This document shows positions 24,133-36,169 of a stretch of 64,000 nt of DNA, one piece after another. Numbering within the stretch: position 1 is the stretch's first letter; every line of letters begins with the position of its first letter. The notes under the pieces were generated by a model. The model saw nothing but the letters and a program-made list of their open reading frames with translations, was not told the DNA's origin and searched no databases. The stretch is from positions 6,081,001-6,145,000 of the forward strand of contig NC_135254.1 of assembly GCF_964204865.1 (NCBI RefSeq), written 5' to 3'. Source of the DNA: Styela clava. Lineage: Eukaryota > Chordata > Ascidiacea > Stolidobranchia > Styelidae. Made by a program: the position numbers and the translations under genes.

Positions 24133-24403
24133 CAATGGAATGGGCAAACTGCGGCCCGTGAGCCAAATCCGGCCCATCGGGTGAATCAATCCGGCCCGCC
24201 TGATGCTGCCACAACCAAACTTAAACCAAATGTTGATGTTTTATCCAATAAGGACCCAAGGAATTTGTTTAAATTGCGATTGAATTTTGTTTGGACACGA
24301 GGCCTATTGTTTTCACGTTTGTTTTTGTAACTCTGTAAACATTTTCATAAAATGTAACTTTCCACGTACACTTACATGGCCCGCAAGTCCTTGCCCACTC
24401 CTG
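24133..24403. mobile_element. hAT MITE in intron 1 of the broken P4HA
   Basis: Left end CAATGGAATGGGCAAACTGC followed by GGCCCGTGAGCC; right end GGCCCGCAAGTCC then TTGCCCACTCCTG. The ends are complementary (GGGCAA/TTGCCC). The flanks show no matching octamer, so it is probably old. Confidence 0.5.
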
Positions 24404-25059
24404 GACCGTGGCATCTAAGAAATGGCTCTGAAAATTATCACTACTGAATGGTTGTAGTATTCTACCATTGAGTACCACTACTGAACTCAATTTCGAATCA
24501 CGAAATTAATTTTGCAAAATATTTATTTTATTACCAGGTCATCCTGTCAATCAATATCTTCTGCTGAAACGTCTGATAACGGAGTTTGAACTGATAACAC
24601 ATTTAACTGATAAGAATCTGACATTTGCTGATAACTTATCGAAGTTTAGAACAAACCTTCCTGATAGGGAAGACATTAAAGAAAGTGCTACAGAACTTAT
24701 AAGATCACAGGTAAACAGTCCTATGGAAAATAGAGGCCTATCCTACAAAAAGAAATTATTTGTTTTCGTAGGTTGGACCACAACGCTACTTGCCGTGGTA
24801 TCGGTAGGCCAAATCCAGTGGTTGAGTGCCGAACCCTACCCCTCTCAAAAGATGGAAACAGCATTCTTCTGTATATATCATAAATAGGCCTACCAGTTTT
24901 TGTAGCTTGAAAATATTTTTAGTCTTGAAACACACACGTTTCCCGTTCCCGCTAGGATCTATGTGATACTAGGATCTATGTGATCTAACTTGGCAAATCG
25001 AACTTTCAGACCATCCCCCTCATTTGAAAGTTCCTGGCAATGCTTCTGGGTGTGATCGT

Positions 25060-25135
25060 AGCCGGTGTGCACAGGGTTCGAGCCTGAAATCGTTAATCTG
25101 CGATCCAACATAGTCCAATGCTCTAAGTCTAAACC
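25060..25135 (-). repeat. tRNA-like SINE head or tRNA relic
   Basis: On the minus strand it reads CTTAGAGCATTGGACTATG, then CAGGCTCGAACCC. These resemble Pol III A and B boxes with normal spacing. The acceptor stem does not pair convincingly, so this is not offered as a working tRNA. Confidence 0.35.
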
Positions 25136-25492
25136 AGTAGTTCCCAATATTTTTCGTTAAATTTTTCCCTCCCCATTTCGGAAATCTCCCCCCCCATTAT
25201 TTTTTAATTTTATTCTTTTCATTTCGTAGTGTTTTGTGCAAGCCACATTCTCGTGTAGTTGCACAGTGTAAGCATTTTATAATGTGGCGTTCATAAATAA
25301 TAGTAATAATAAAAAACTAAAGAATATCAGTAATATTACAGCTGATACAAATCAAATTGCCTTCCCAAGCAGGACAAAATTTCTTTTTGCGGAAGAATTC
25401 CTTTCTAGTCGGGAAACGTGGCTCTAACCACATGGCGATCCCACTCGTTTATCCATCAAATATGAATCCCACAAAGGTTATGGTAAAATTTT

Positions 25493-25699
25493 TGGCGCTC
25501 CAGAAGTATGTGTACTAATATGGAGGTACCTATTTTTGTTTGCCTGCTTTACATCAAGTTGTGTGAAGGCATTAAAACCTATGGGCAGGGGGTATATTCA
25601 CTTGGCTAACACAGACAGTCCCGAACTCGTAATAGAACTAAAATAAGATCGGAATAAAATTATGCCCTAACCTGTTACACATACTACGGGAGTACCAAA
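25493..25699. mobile_element. foldback MITE, long form
   Basis: Starts GGCGCTCCAGAAGTATGTGT and ends ACACATACTACGGGAGTACC, with the internal block TGGGCAGGGGGTATATTCAC and CGAACTCGTAATAGAACTAA. It ends about 30 bp before the decayed exon 4 of the broken P4HA copy, in the place where exon 3 would be expected. Confidence 0.7.
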
Positions 25700-26102
25700 T
25701 TTTCTACCAATTTTTCACCAAATGAATTACAGGGATGGAAAGACAAGTCTATGGAAGATTTCGTTGTCGTAAGCAAGCTGGATGGCCCAAGATCGAAACT
25801 AGGTCGAACACACGGCAAAGGAGACGAGGGTAATGAAGTAGAAAAGGTTTTCTACTCAAATTGGAGTTCGAAACTTGAACGTAAAGACTCATAGAACCTG
25901 TGAAGAATTTGTAAAAGAAATGTGTCGCGAGGAAGTGGGACCTTCCTGTCTTCAAATCGATAAAAAAAATTGATATCAGGTAACACGGGTTGCCAATAAA
26001 TGGATGTACGAGAGAGACCAGGATTTCAAAAGATCTCGCGCTTTTGACAAGAATGCCGAAAACAGTATTTTTCAATTTAAATCTTCGAAGTTATTTAAAT
26101 AA

Positions 26103-27178
26103 ATTGCCCTTTCCCCCCATCCCGCTTTTTGAAATGTGAAATAAAAGTCAATCTGCAATGTATCAGCAACTTTTCGCAGCTCGGAACGCATTTTAGACGA
26201 TCACGACTCTTGAAAACCCACGGACCTGGCTGATACGGTCTTAATTGGCAATTAGAAATTTTAGAGACCCCCCCCCCTCCTGTTTGAAAATTCTTCTGAT
26301 CTTGTTAAATGTTTTCTATTTTACCTCTCTGTCCCACATATTTCAGCCCCCACTCCTGTTTGAAAATTCTCATGCTCTTGTTAAATGTTTTCTATTTTAC
26401 CTCTCTGTCCTATATATTTTAGTTTGTTTAATATTTTTGTGTATTATTGTTGTGAATAAAACAGAAGCAATTGGTTTGAATTACAATTACACATTGGCAT
26501 CAGTGATTTTTGAAATTTTACTCAGAGAATGACAACAGTAGGAATAGTATTGTGAGGACAATCGTAGCGTCATTGTTGGAGGACGGGCAGGATCACGCGG
26601 TAATTAATCAATAACGAGAAATATTTTTACTGTCAGTTTGAAGAGAAACGAATTGTCATAGAGGGGAGATGTGTACTCATTTTTACATACAATGGTTTAC
26701 AACTGAAAAGAAGAAATCTAGAAAATAAAATTTTCCTAATAATTTAATTGGATTTAACCACGTAATAATCTTGTTAAGGACTTTTCCGTGTATCGCTGCC
26801 ATAATTGAAATTTACTGGAGGCCCAGTCGAAATTGCTCACGATTTACCGACTACTGGCCTAGACGAACAATATAATCCAAGCCCATTAGAACCTTAATCT
26901 CACAGACTATAATTTTGAGTATATATATAATATAAAATAACCAGTTAAGTGGAAAAGCATTATAAAATGAGAAACACAAAGAGCTCAAAGTAAAAACATA
27001 CACATATGATGCTTCGTAAATTCATATACAGTTCTAAACATAGGCGTAGCCTAGTAGTATTTGCAGTAAAACATGAATTCATACGCCTTTTCCAACACCA
27101 TTTTTCTATATTCTTGAACGATTTACTGAACAGACTCCTGCTTTTTACTGACTTACTCCCACTATTCTGACGCAAATA
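26103..27178. other. spacer between the broken P4HA and P4HA-B
   Basis: No gene seen. A local direct duplication of about 80 bp (about 26275-26350 and 26350-26425) repeats TTTGAAAATTCT then GTTAAATGTTTTCTATTTTA. The remainder is unremarkable A+T-rich DNA up to the 115-bp repeat at 27065-27180. Confidence 0.45.
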
Positions 27179-27184
27179 TTTATT
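27179..27184 (-). terminator. possible poly(A) signal of P4HA-B
   Basis: AATAAA on the minus strand, about 257 nt past the stop codon at 27441-27443. It lies at the edge of the 115-bp repeat, so the assignment is tentative. Confidence 0.3.
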
Positions 27185-27440
27185 TTGGGGTAAATGGTTA
27201 AAATGAGCTTATAGAATGAGCTCTGGAGTAGGATATATATAATACTATGGTGAAAGAAAGCATATGAAGTGGAATTAATGGTATGATCTGGGTTGGGATA
27301 GATAAAGCAAAACTTTAGCATAGCGAGTGAGACAAGAAATTTTTGAAAAAAAACGCTCTATGTCGTATGGCAGCAATTACGCCAATTCCCTAAATTTGTA
27401 TGTGCAATTAAGATTTGTAATTCATAACCATAAATGGAGG

Positions 27441-30400
27441 TTAAAAAGTACGATTATCAGCGTTTTCATCTAATTTGCATGGCCTTCTAAGCTCTTGTTC
27501 GTATTCATGAATCCACTTATTTGCGACCCATTTCACCCCGGTTAAAACAGGGCAAGCAGCATGAACAGTTCTGCCATCTCCTTCACCAGATGGGTATAAG
27601 TTGTACCAAAACACAGCGCTCCCTTTGATCGGATAAACGGCAATTTTTGCATCCAAGAAAACCGTCGCGCCGCCTTGCTCAACATTACTTAAATAAAAAA
27701 GCACAGTTGCGATGCGATGCCCCAATTTGTTCTCTATACTACTTTTCTTCTTTCTCAGAGAAAAATCGGTGTGAGGCTCATATTGTCCTCCAACACCATA
27801 ATTTGATATTTGTAGTGACTCTGATGTTGTCATTGACAACCCGGTAACCATGGAGATTCGTTCCGATACCCTCCGCACTATTTCATGATCGGAATCCTCC
27901 AGCCACGCAGTTTTGCTAACACGATACTCCACGTTTTCAAGCGCCCCTGTTGATGGGTCATGCACAGTAGCGCGGTCAAGATTTGGTTTCGATAGATTTT
28001 TTATAACTTCGATTTCTTTATCAGAAATGATGTCATAAAACCGCACAATATGGGGTGAATTCCATAACTCTTCCATTTTCAAACGCTGAAGTCGTAAGTA
28101 AGGATTGTTATTATTCCAATAATAACATTTAAGCTGCTTTTGGACATGTTTTGGTAAGTCATCGCCACCCTCTCGGCACAGCCTCTCGTACAAATTCAGC
28201 CCTTCGTCTTGTTCTTCCATTTCGACGTCATCAAAATCCTTTGCATTTGTATTACCCTGTTCTGATAGATCTTTGTAGTATTCATAGTTTGCACGAATCG
28301 CGATATCATATGGTTTATGCTTCGTTACTTCCGCAAATATTACAACTGCATCGTCGAATTTCCCCAATTCGTGGTACGCACTCGCCAAATAACGTAGAAC
28401 TATGGACCTATAATACAATTTAAAGATGAATAAAAAATAGGATCTGATAGAAATAGAATCTGCTGTCTACAATGCGAGCCATGGGGAAGACCTTTCAAAT
28501 AAAGATCAGAACATTTTTTTAATTACCTCGAAAATGAAAAAAAATTGTTTAACACTCAAAATTCTGTTTGTATGTGATTGTATCCGAAATTTCCAGTGAT
28601 CAGTTATGTTTGCACAAAAGTTATGTTCTCTCCTCAACGGAGGTGGCAAATTGCGGCCCGCGGGCCACTTGTGTCTGCCGAAATTACGACTATAGTTTTC
28701 ACGAATATAAGTTTCCGTTGAAAATATCGATAAAAATAAAGTCATGAAGACCCGGATTGTTAATTTGAGCTTCTTATCTCTATATAAACGGTTGGTGTTT
28801 AACATGGAAAATGACTGTTTTTTATTTATAGTTCTTCTTACTGGCAATATGAGTAACGAAATCTAATGATACTCCCGAAGTATGTGAACCCAGATGGCGG
28901 ATGGCTAGTCCCCGAACTCGTAATTGAACTAAAATAGGGAAAATAGGAATGAAATTATGGTCTAACCCCAACCTGGTACCTCCCCCCTTCATAACATATG
29001 TTCTATGTTATCTGGCTACCCTGCAAAATAGGTCAAAGAAAGGTCCTCGCGACTTGATTCATATAAAAGTATGAAGATTACTCCTTTTACATACCATTCG
29101 CAGCTCGCATCACCGCCCATTATTCTTGTGTATGCTTCCTCCAGCCAAGACGCGCAGTATTGATAGTCTTTGTTATCACACGCGACCAATCCTATCTTAT
29201 AACAATCATCAGCCGATAACGATCTTCCCGAGTAGGAATCTTTGATAACGCCCGCAGCAATTTGATTGGCATCAAGTTTGTATGTTTTCTGTGAAAAGTG
29301 AAGGATCGGATATTTTTGTATAACGCTGATTCACGCCTTTCGTCGAGCAAAAAAGGACTAAGCATACGGTTCAATTATACAGATAAAGGGGAATTGTATT
29401 CTGTGTTAGAATAAAACTAAAAGAAACTGGTTAGGCCAAGCATATGAAGGGGAATTTATGTTGTGTTTTAGGTCAGGATAGATTTACTTTAGGCAATGGT
29501 AAGAGTAAACATATAAAGTGGGATTCATGCTATGTTCTGGGTTAGGATAGATATAAAAACTTTAGGAAAATAGAATATGAAGTGAGATTCATGGTAATAT
29601 CTGGGTATCATAGATAGGAAAAAAATATTCAAATAGTTAAAGTAAATGTATGATAAATGAAACTCTATAACATGTTCTAAATTAAGAATAGATATAAATT
29701 TTGGCAAATGATTAGACTGAGCTTTAAAAGTCCAAGTTGCAACAAAACTGGCGTTCCGCGCATTAAATTAACTCTAATATGACACTATTTCAGTCTCGCA
29801 CCCTTGTTATAAGGATTACCTGCAGTCGCAAAATAGCTTTTGCGCTTCCTTTTAAATCATTTTCATTAGGAAATTCATCCCGCGCCTCCAAAACTTGCTC
29901 TAGGATTGCGTCATTCTTTTCCGTTAGTTGATCCATCATTTCGAATTCAAGATTCAATCTTTTCAGCAGAGCGTACTGATTAACGGGGTGTCCTTGAACG
30001 AAATTTATGTTTTTGTAAACTGTAAGAATTTTGAATAAGGCTATATATGGGCAAATACCTTCCACGAGTTCGCTATACACGGAAAGAATATTTGATTTGC
30101 ATGATCGGCTTGCGCTTAAAACTTTATACTTAACTGTGCCGACATCCCAGTTTACCTATCTCAAACTCAAATCCCATGCCCGCCACCTCCCCCAGGGTGT
30201 AGTAAATTTGGTAGGCGACGACGAACCGGAATGGGCGAATCTTTGAAATATTATTTTAAATGGGCGTAGGACCCCTCTGACCAAGTTTGGTTTACGCATC
30301 AACAGAAGTTAAAACTCACAAAATGAAGGGATATGCCTTAAATACCTTGCGTTTCGCAATTTAAATACAATATTGTAATATATTTGGCGGACCGGAAGGA

Positions 30401-33400
30401 AAATTGACGCGGATCGGCGGTTGAGGACCACTGCACGGAACAATGCCCTTTACAAGCGACTACTGTTATCTAACGACGTGTAGAGCTAATATCGATTCGA
30501 AAAACTGAAATCTTTTTTTGGCGTTTCCCACTCAATTTTTTACACATGGGTAAGGTAAGGTTTGAATTTAAACCAAAGATGTGTAATCTGCAAAGCCAAT
30601 ACAGTGAAGTCTAACGATTTAATCGCCGGCGGGTAAGAATTCGACGTTTTGTGGAAAATTTTCGCTTTGTATTTCTATTATTCTTTATTTTCTTTTTCAT
30701 ATTATTATATAATACTTAATCGTTAAAGCATTATGAATTACTTTAAACTGTACAGAAATGGGAGTTCTATTTGCGCATCATACCAACAAAGGCCATAATT
30801 TACCATAATTTTATTCTCATTTTCCTTATTTTAGTTCTATTACGAGTTCGGGGACTAGCCAAGTAACTCCCGTAGTATTTGTACCTGAAAATATGGCCTA
30901 ACCCTAACCTGGTACACATACTACGTCCCGGTGTCCGCCAATTGGTTCACATACTACACGAGTACTAGGCTTGCACGTAATTTACAGATTTACGGAATTA
31001 CGTAATTATTTGGAGTTACGGAAGGGAAGTTACGAATTACGTAAAGTCGTAATTATTGCATTGAAACGAGCTTTCTTCAAAGCAGTCAATTTCGTCGATT
31101 GCGAAAAATGAAAGCTCAACAAGTAGAAGAAGTTAGAGTTCCGGTATTCGCAGTCGTTCTTCCTACTTTTCTCTCTCTTGTTACGTAGGTGAAAGAAGGC
31201 ATGACGCGTTGCCATTTACTAACCTATTATCAACTTTTCTGGCAGGGCCAGTGTAAATTATTAACGTAGTTAAGGGAGAAGAATTGAGTAGGCCCGTTTG
31301 ACGCCAACACACCTGGTTTTAACTTCTCCCGTAACTTAGCCGTAGATAAGGGATAGAATTGCGTTGAGACCGATTGACGCCATCACACCTGGTTTCAACT
31401 TCTCTCGCATCTTATCTAGCATGGCCATTGCCAATGTACATAATAACCGTAGATAGGGGGAAGAATTGTGTTAAGACCGATGGACGCTAACACGCCCGGT
31501 TTCAACTTCTTCGGGTGAAATGACTAATGAACGCAGGAGATGAATCTATCAAACATGGTCTATCAAACATTTGTATCCATTTTACTTTTATTTATTATTT
31601 ACTTGTTCCAGTTTTCCGTTACTTATGGTATATATGTTCCGTTTCTATTTTATTCTATTTTATAGTCACGCGTTTAAATAGTGGGAATTCCCCACCAAGT
31701 GTGGATTAGCAATGCTTAACCATTCTTTATTGTTAATATCAACACTTGAACATGGAATATCATACTGTTTTTGGCTGTTTTATTTCAGGCTTGGGGTATA
31801 AACAGGAAAATATCCATAACCTTTCAACACGACGATCTTGTGAAATTTAACGAAGAGCTTTCGCGACGAATTGGAACCAAATAAGCGAAAAGAGCGATTG
31901 ATCACTCGCGCCAATACCTCGCCGTGATAATTAATGTCGCGCTTATCAGATAGCTATATGACGACAAAAGAGAGATTGCGTAATGAACCAACGCAACTTC
32001 GTCTTCTCGGCATCGGCAGAGAAACAGCAAAACGACGGATTCCTCGCGGACCGCTAAAAATTTAACTGCTATCATATATAATCAAATATGAGCCAGTGTG
32101 TTTATTCTGTGCGAGATCCATTTTCTATTACAAAATCTTGATGTTCTGTTAACGGTTTTATCGTTATATATCAGTCCGGACTTGGCCTTGATCATGATGT
32201 TTTTCACAATTCCTCTCAATATTTCGGCCATATATGATTAACTGTCTTACCAAATGCGGCAACTTATTTTGATTTATCGTCGACTTGAATACCACCGGCA
32301 CTCGACCAAACTTGTGTCAATCTTGGCCGATAGGATCGCCGACTTGAGTTAGGAAATTAATGTCGTGAGTGTAAAATAAATGTCACAAAATGCATTGTTT
32401 TGCGATATAACTTTTGTATTTTCGGAGAAGGCATATCATATAAGTTCGATATTTAAATTATACTCAAATAAATAATATTTGGTCTAAATTTATCGCAAAT
32501 AATGTTATAAACAGTTCAGAAATGATTAAATGTAAAATGAAGCATGGTAATCGGAATATCGTCAATAAGTCGACATCAATAATTATTATTATAAAATGCT
32601 AACAAGGCAGTAATGTCGGATAATGCAGAAGACGCTGCAAAAACAAGTCTTCGTCGCGAGGAAATCGCAAGTATAATCAAACGAGAGAATACGCTCGTCG
32701 TTGGTTAATAAATTAGAAACCCGTAATTTTTATTCAGTACTAAGGTGGTTTTAAAAAACTATCGTTTCCATAAATATCCGTATACCAGTGTCGGTAATGA
32801 TAAAATAAAATTGATCGCATAAAAATGGGACGGTTAATTTGCGAAGGTGATAAAGTAAAACCAAAGCTAACACAAAAGATAAAAATCAGAATAAAATTAA
32901 TTTGAATTCACTCCTTGATATTTGTCTTTAACATCTGCCGACGGCGTGTAGTACTGCCAAGAATATGAAAACCCAACTTCAATGTCCCATTCGGAAAAGA
33001 AGTGGATTCAATTGGTTGTTATGATAGGTTTAAATGCGTGGAAAAATATCGCAATTACGGGGTCATTACGTAATTGATTTTGCCGTAATGACGGAATTGA
33101 TTTTTGTCAATTACGTGCAAGCCTAACGAGTACCCGAAGAATCCATAAGAGATTGAACAAAAAAAGGAGGCTTATGCATAGGGAGGGGGGAAATAAAGAG
33201 TTTCAAAATAGGCTGAATGAAAAATTTAACAAAAAGGGTTCGGAACCACTGCGCCTTCCGACTTACCTAAGTATTCTTCCACGTCAGTGAGAGCTTCTTC
33301 GACTTCTCCCGACACGCCATCCACCACAGATTTGACTTGGGAAAGTTTCCGCTCCTCTTCCGAGATGTATTCTTTAACGTATGATAACAGATCGAGTTCT

Positions 33401-33498
33401 CTGTGAAGCAATTCTTCCATAAGTCCAATTGAAGAATACCAGTCCGCTAAACTGGATCCAACTAAGCAAAAGTAGACGAGTAGAACCCGCAACATCAT
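27441..33498 (-). CDS. P4HA: collagen prolyl 4-hydroxylase alpha subunit, copy B
   Basis: Exons on the minus strand: 33498-33267, 29992-29820, 29288-29095, 28407-27441. Together they give 1566 nt (521 residues). The signal peptide is MMLRVLLVYFCLVGSSLA, followed by DWYSSIGLMEELLHREL. Exon 2 starts GHPVNQYALLKRL. Exon 3 has LSADDCYKIG and two further cysteines (VACDNKDYQYCASW). The C-terminal dioxygenase domain has RFYDIISDKE, GVGGQYEPHTDF (His412, Asp414), HAACPVLTGVKW (His482, Lys492) and ANKWIHEYEQELRRPC. All catalytic residues are present, so it should be an active ER-lumen enzyme when bound to protein disulfide isomerase. Two ATGs open exon 1; I used the first. Intron 1 holds a 2.2-kb hAT element. 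Copy B stands alone rather than in a head-to-head pair. Confidence 0.9.
28867..28980. mobile_element. partial foldback MITE in intron 3 of P4HA-B
   Basis: Starts GATACTCCCGAAGTATGTGA and continues through AGTCCCCGAACTCGTAATTG to AACCTGGTACC, where it stops short of the usual right end. It ends about 115 bp from exon 3. Confidence 0.6.
30966..33125. mobile_element. 2.2-kb hAT-type element with perfect 8-bp duplication
   Basis: The termini are TAGGCTTGCACGTAATT and its exact reverse complement AATTACGTGCAAGCCTA. The identical octamer acgagtac lies on both sides (30958-30965, 33126-33133). Both subterminal regions are rich in TTACGTAATT-type palindromes, probably transposase-binding repeats. 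No transposase frame is left in the 2160 bp, and tandem repeats lie at 31269-31513. Found in intron 1 of P4HA-B. Confidence 0.85.
31269..31513 (+). repeat. three tandem ~80-bp repeats inside the hAT element
   Basis: Three imperfect copies of a unit containing AGAATTG, GACGCCAACACACCTGGTTT and AACTTCTC, starting near 31269, 31345 and 31455. An extra segment separates copies 2 and 3. They lie within the element at 30966-33125. Confidence 0.6.
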
Positions 33499-33668
33499 TG
33501 GAATATATTGTTCTGAAACATGGGAAAATTGATGGTACGAAAACGATTAATCAGTCTTGTGTATAACATTGACGACAGCAACTAATAAATATGTGCCGGG
33601 CAGCATTCATAGGCGTACCCTGAAGGGCCATGCAAAAAAATCAACATTTTTTTAAAATACAATTTTGG

Positions 33669-33880
33669 GAACTCCTGAAGTATGCGAAACTAGCGCAAGT
33701 TCAAACCAAAAGGGGACTATTTAAACAAAGATTTATACACAGGCGGGAAAAGTGTGGTTTCTTTGTCATTCATCGAATTCTTCTCTTTATTTATGTGATA
33801 AGAACCTGAACTCAGGTTGTGTATCAGGTTAGGGTTCAGGTTGTGCGAATATATTGGTGCGCATACTCCAGGAGTACCCA
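33669..33880. mobile_element. diverged foldback MITE upstream of P4HA-B
   Basis: The left end has GAACTCCTGAAGTATGCG and the right end GGTGCGCATACTCCAGGAGT. The centre keeps GGTTAGGGTTCAGGTTGTGC. It lies about 170 bp upstream of the P4HA-B start codon, so it falls in the putative promoter region. Confidence 0.55.
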
Positions 33881-34080
33881 ATTTTGTGCCATTTGCCGTG
33901 ACCCATAAATTCTTACGTCTTTTTCAACACCATTTTGCTCTATTCTTGAACGATTTACTGAAACTGATTTTTCCCGGCTTCCCGGCACTAAATGAACCAA
34001 ACGAGATAGAAATTTAAGCAGCGAAGATCTTAACTGTTGCAGAAAAGTTTATGTTACTGATGTTCGCTCGAGACTTTTTC

Positions 34081-34406
34081 CAGCTACCCGCGGGCCAAAT
34101 GCGGCCCACAAGGAAAAATTATGCGACCTGCGTAAAAGTGCCAATTTTGAATGGTGTGGGGCCGCGAAACGAGTTTTCAATTAAGTTCAATCTGGAAGTT
34201 ATTCCAATCTCTTTGTGATGCAAAGCCTATACTTGAATTTCACCGGAGTGTGTACGAAGCGAACAACGCATGGTATCAGATCAATAATCAAAATTTTTGT
34301 GTCTGCAACTACCAGAAAGCCTATGTTAAATAAAGGTACGGCCTGTGATTTCACCCATTTATTTGTATCTGGCCCTCTTGTAGGCTATTAAAGGTTGCAC
34401 CCCCTG
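34081..34406. mobile_element. old hAT element related to 8942-9244
   Basis: The right end AAGGTTGCACCCCCTG and the interior blocks AATTATGCGACCTGCG and GAAGCGAACAACGCATGGTA match the intron 8 element of the coiled-coil gene. The left end (CAGCTACCCGCGGGCC) is altered and no target duplication is seen. Confidence 0.5.
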
Positions 34407-35380
34407 TATTAAACGACTTAATTGGATATCTATTTCTATACTGGACTTCTTACTGTTGTATGTGCTAATGTTAGGTTTTTCATAGGTGTCGCTGCTCAAT
34501 AACCAACACCTATTTAGTATGGGCACCCCAACTAGAGCTAGGCTAGCGAAAAAGTGCCAATTTTGAATGGTGTGGGGCCGGTTTTGCATTCTAGATACCG
34601 CCAATTGTTACGCCATTATCACATTTTGAGCACATGTATATTCGTCACAATTCAATTATACCGTAGACCATAGGTTCTCAAAGTGCTTTGTACGGAGCCC
34701 CAGGGCTCCGCGAGAGAAACCCAGGGGCTCCGCGAACTCTTCAAAATACTGACTCAAAATTTTGTAACTGTTCAAAGAAGCAATAACAGCATTCATAAAA
34801 TCTGACAACAATATAGCCTCGAAATATGGTAAAGAGGCGGAATTAAAAAATGACATTATTTATAAGCAGGAGCGCAGCCAGGATTCTTAAGAGGCAGGTG
34901 GTTCAAAATTGGAATCGGAAATTTCCGCGCAACATTTTTCGCGATTAAAAAAACGGATAACGAGATTTCTGTTGCGTAAAATATTCAATCCATGACCGAT
35001 GCGAGCATTCAACGTGTCTCGTTGTTATCATGTAATTGTGCTCACCGTTACTCACGTTTGGTTCGAGATTACTATTAGGATTACTAAAATGAAAGAATAC
35101 TATTCTAAAATAACATAAAATATAAGATAAACTGCCAACTATAAATAAATTGGAGTCGTATTTTTGCGATCTTGGGATTTGTCAAACTTGATTTGTTCTT
35201 TTGCACTTGAGATTATTTTTAAGCAAGATATCGCCGTTTAAAAAATCACAATATCTGGGCAAAATTCGGCTCTGTCGGTAGTTTCAGAATGAAAAAGGTA
35301 CATCGCGGATTGCGCTCACAATTGACTGTGTTTCGATTTCGCAGTTACTTCGATGAAAACCTAACATAACACCAAATTTT

Positions 35381-36169
35381 ATGATTTACAATGTCTATAA
35401 AATAAGAAAAGTAGCAAATTGGATGAAACAAAACAAATTAACATTAAATGTAAATAAATCAAAAACTATGTTGTTTGCTCCAAGTAAATCCAAATCACAG
35501 ACATCTGTGAAAATTGAGATTGAAGGAACTATTCTTGACAACGTTAGCTCATTCAAATATCTTGGCATCCACATTGATAACAAACTGCAATGGGACATTC
35601 AAATAACCAACACTGCTGTTAAATTAGCCAAGGCGGTAGGAATGCTTTATCGGCTTAGGCGTTATACTTCTTTGTCTACGTTACGCATGATATACTTCGC
35701 TCTGTTTCAATCTCATTTGCAATATGGTATTATAGCTTGGGGATCAGCTAATAAAACTTTGTTACACCGGATTGAAGTATTACAGAACAGGGCTATCCGT
35801 GCTTTGACCCATGCTGGACCAATGTCAAGATTAGATCCTCTTTACCATAAGAATCAAATAATCAAAATGTCAGACATTTATAAAATCGAGATACTGAAAC
35901 TCATGCACCAACACCTAAACAATAAACTGCCTATGGCTTTTAAATACTATTTTGTCAAACAGATGAGTGTTCACTCTCATTCAACTCGTTCCGCTGCCAA
36001 TAGTTCATACCATGTGCCTCGCTTTTCTACCAATCGTTCACAAAGCTCTATTAAATTCATCGGTGTGAAACTCTGGAATACGCTCCAAGACACACTTCGC
36101 TCTAAGACTTATAATTCATTCAAAAAAGCACTAAAATTTCTTTACTTAGATTCTTATATCTGTCAGTAG
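35381..36169 (+). pseudogene. 5'-truncated non-LTR retrotransposon, RT C-terminal part
   Basis: A 262-codon open frame encodes the region after the catalytic palm of a LINE reverse transcriptase. It has WMKQNKLTLNVNKSKTMLF, FKYLGIHIDNKLQWD, the thumb-like LQYGIIAWG, LQNRAIRAL and a final KLWNTLQ. The order and motifs fit the CR1/Jockey group. The catalytic YxDD box and the endonuclease are missing because the copy is truncated at its 5' end, near 35340-35380. The frame is intact, so the insertion is fairly recent. It is followed by about 0.9 kb of 3' UTR, ending in an A-run with ATCTGAATCTGAATCT near 37080-37108. Confidence 0.85.

Larger units (their letters stand above)
23485..26102 (+). pseudogene. 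P4HA: broken P4HA copy
   Basis: Exon 1 (23485-23713, 229 nt) and exon 2 (24538-24710, 173 nt) are intact. They have a signal peptide ending SQVGHG, HLHSAVGEMENL, GHPVNQYLLLKRL, good splice sites and the same lengths as in the working copies. No exon 3 is visible between 24711 and 25700. From about 25733 a decayed exon 4 starts. It encodes a GDEGNEVEKV segment and NWSSKLERKDS followed by TAG, then a CREEVGPS-like LCREGG region ending in TGA near 25970. It then jumps to VANKWMYERDQDFKRS and AENSIF. Everything between, including the Fe- and 2-oxoglutarate-binding residues, is deleted. Exons 1-2 resemble copy A and the 3' remnant resembles copy C, so the locus looks composite. It could at most make a truncated, non-catalytic N-terminal fragment. 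Confidence 0.8.
30806..33135. mobile_element. foldback MITE split by a hAT insertion
   Basis: The family's internal block (TTAGTTCTATTACGAGTTCG) and right arm (GGCCTAACCCTAACCTGGTA) run to 30965. Then the hAT element at 30966-33125 intervenes, and the last bases of the MITE (ACGAGTACCCGAAG) follow. This shows that the MITE is the older of the two. Confidence 0.65.

Noticed and set aside
23485-24710. a complete short P4HA gene with only two exons
   Set aside because: Both exons end in normal splice donors and lack an in-frame stop soon after, and a decayed C-terminal remnant follows downstream; a broken gene explains all of this better.
31269-31513. CRISPR-like or satellite array
   Set aside because: Only three imperfect tandem units inside a eukaryotic hAT element; no uniform spacers and no reason to expect CRISPR in an animal genome.
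35381-36169. 262-codon frame as a host gene
   Set aside because: The motifs are those of a LINE reverse transcriptase C-terminus, and the frame lies inside a bounded transposon without introns.
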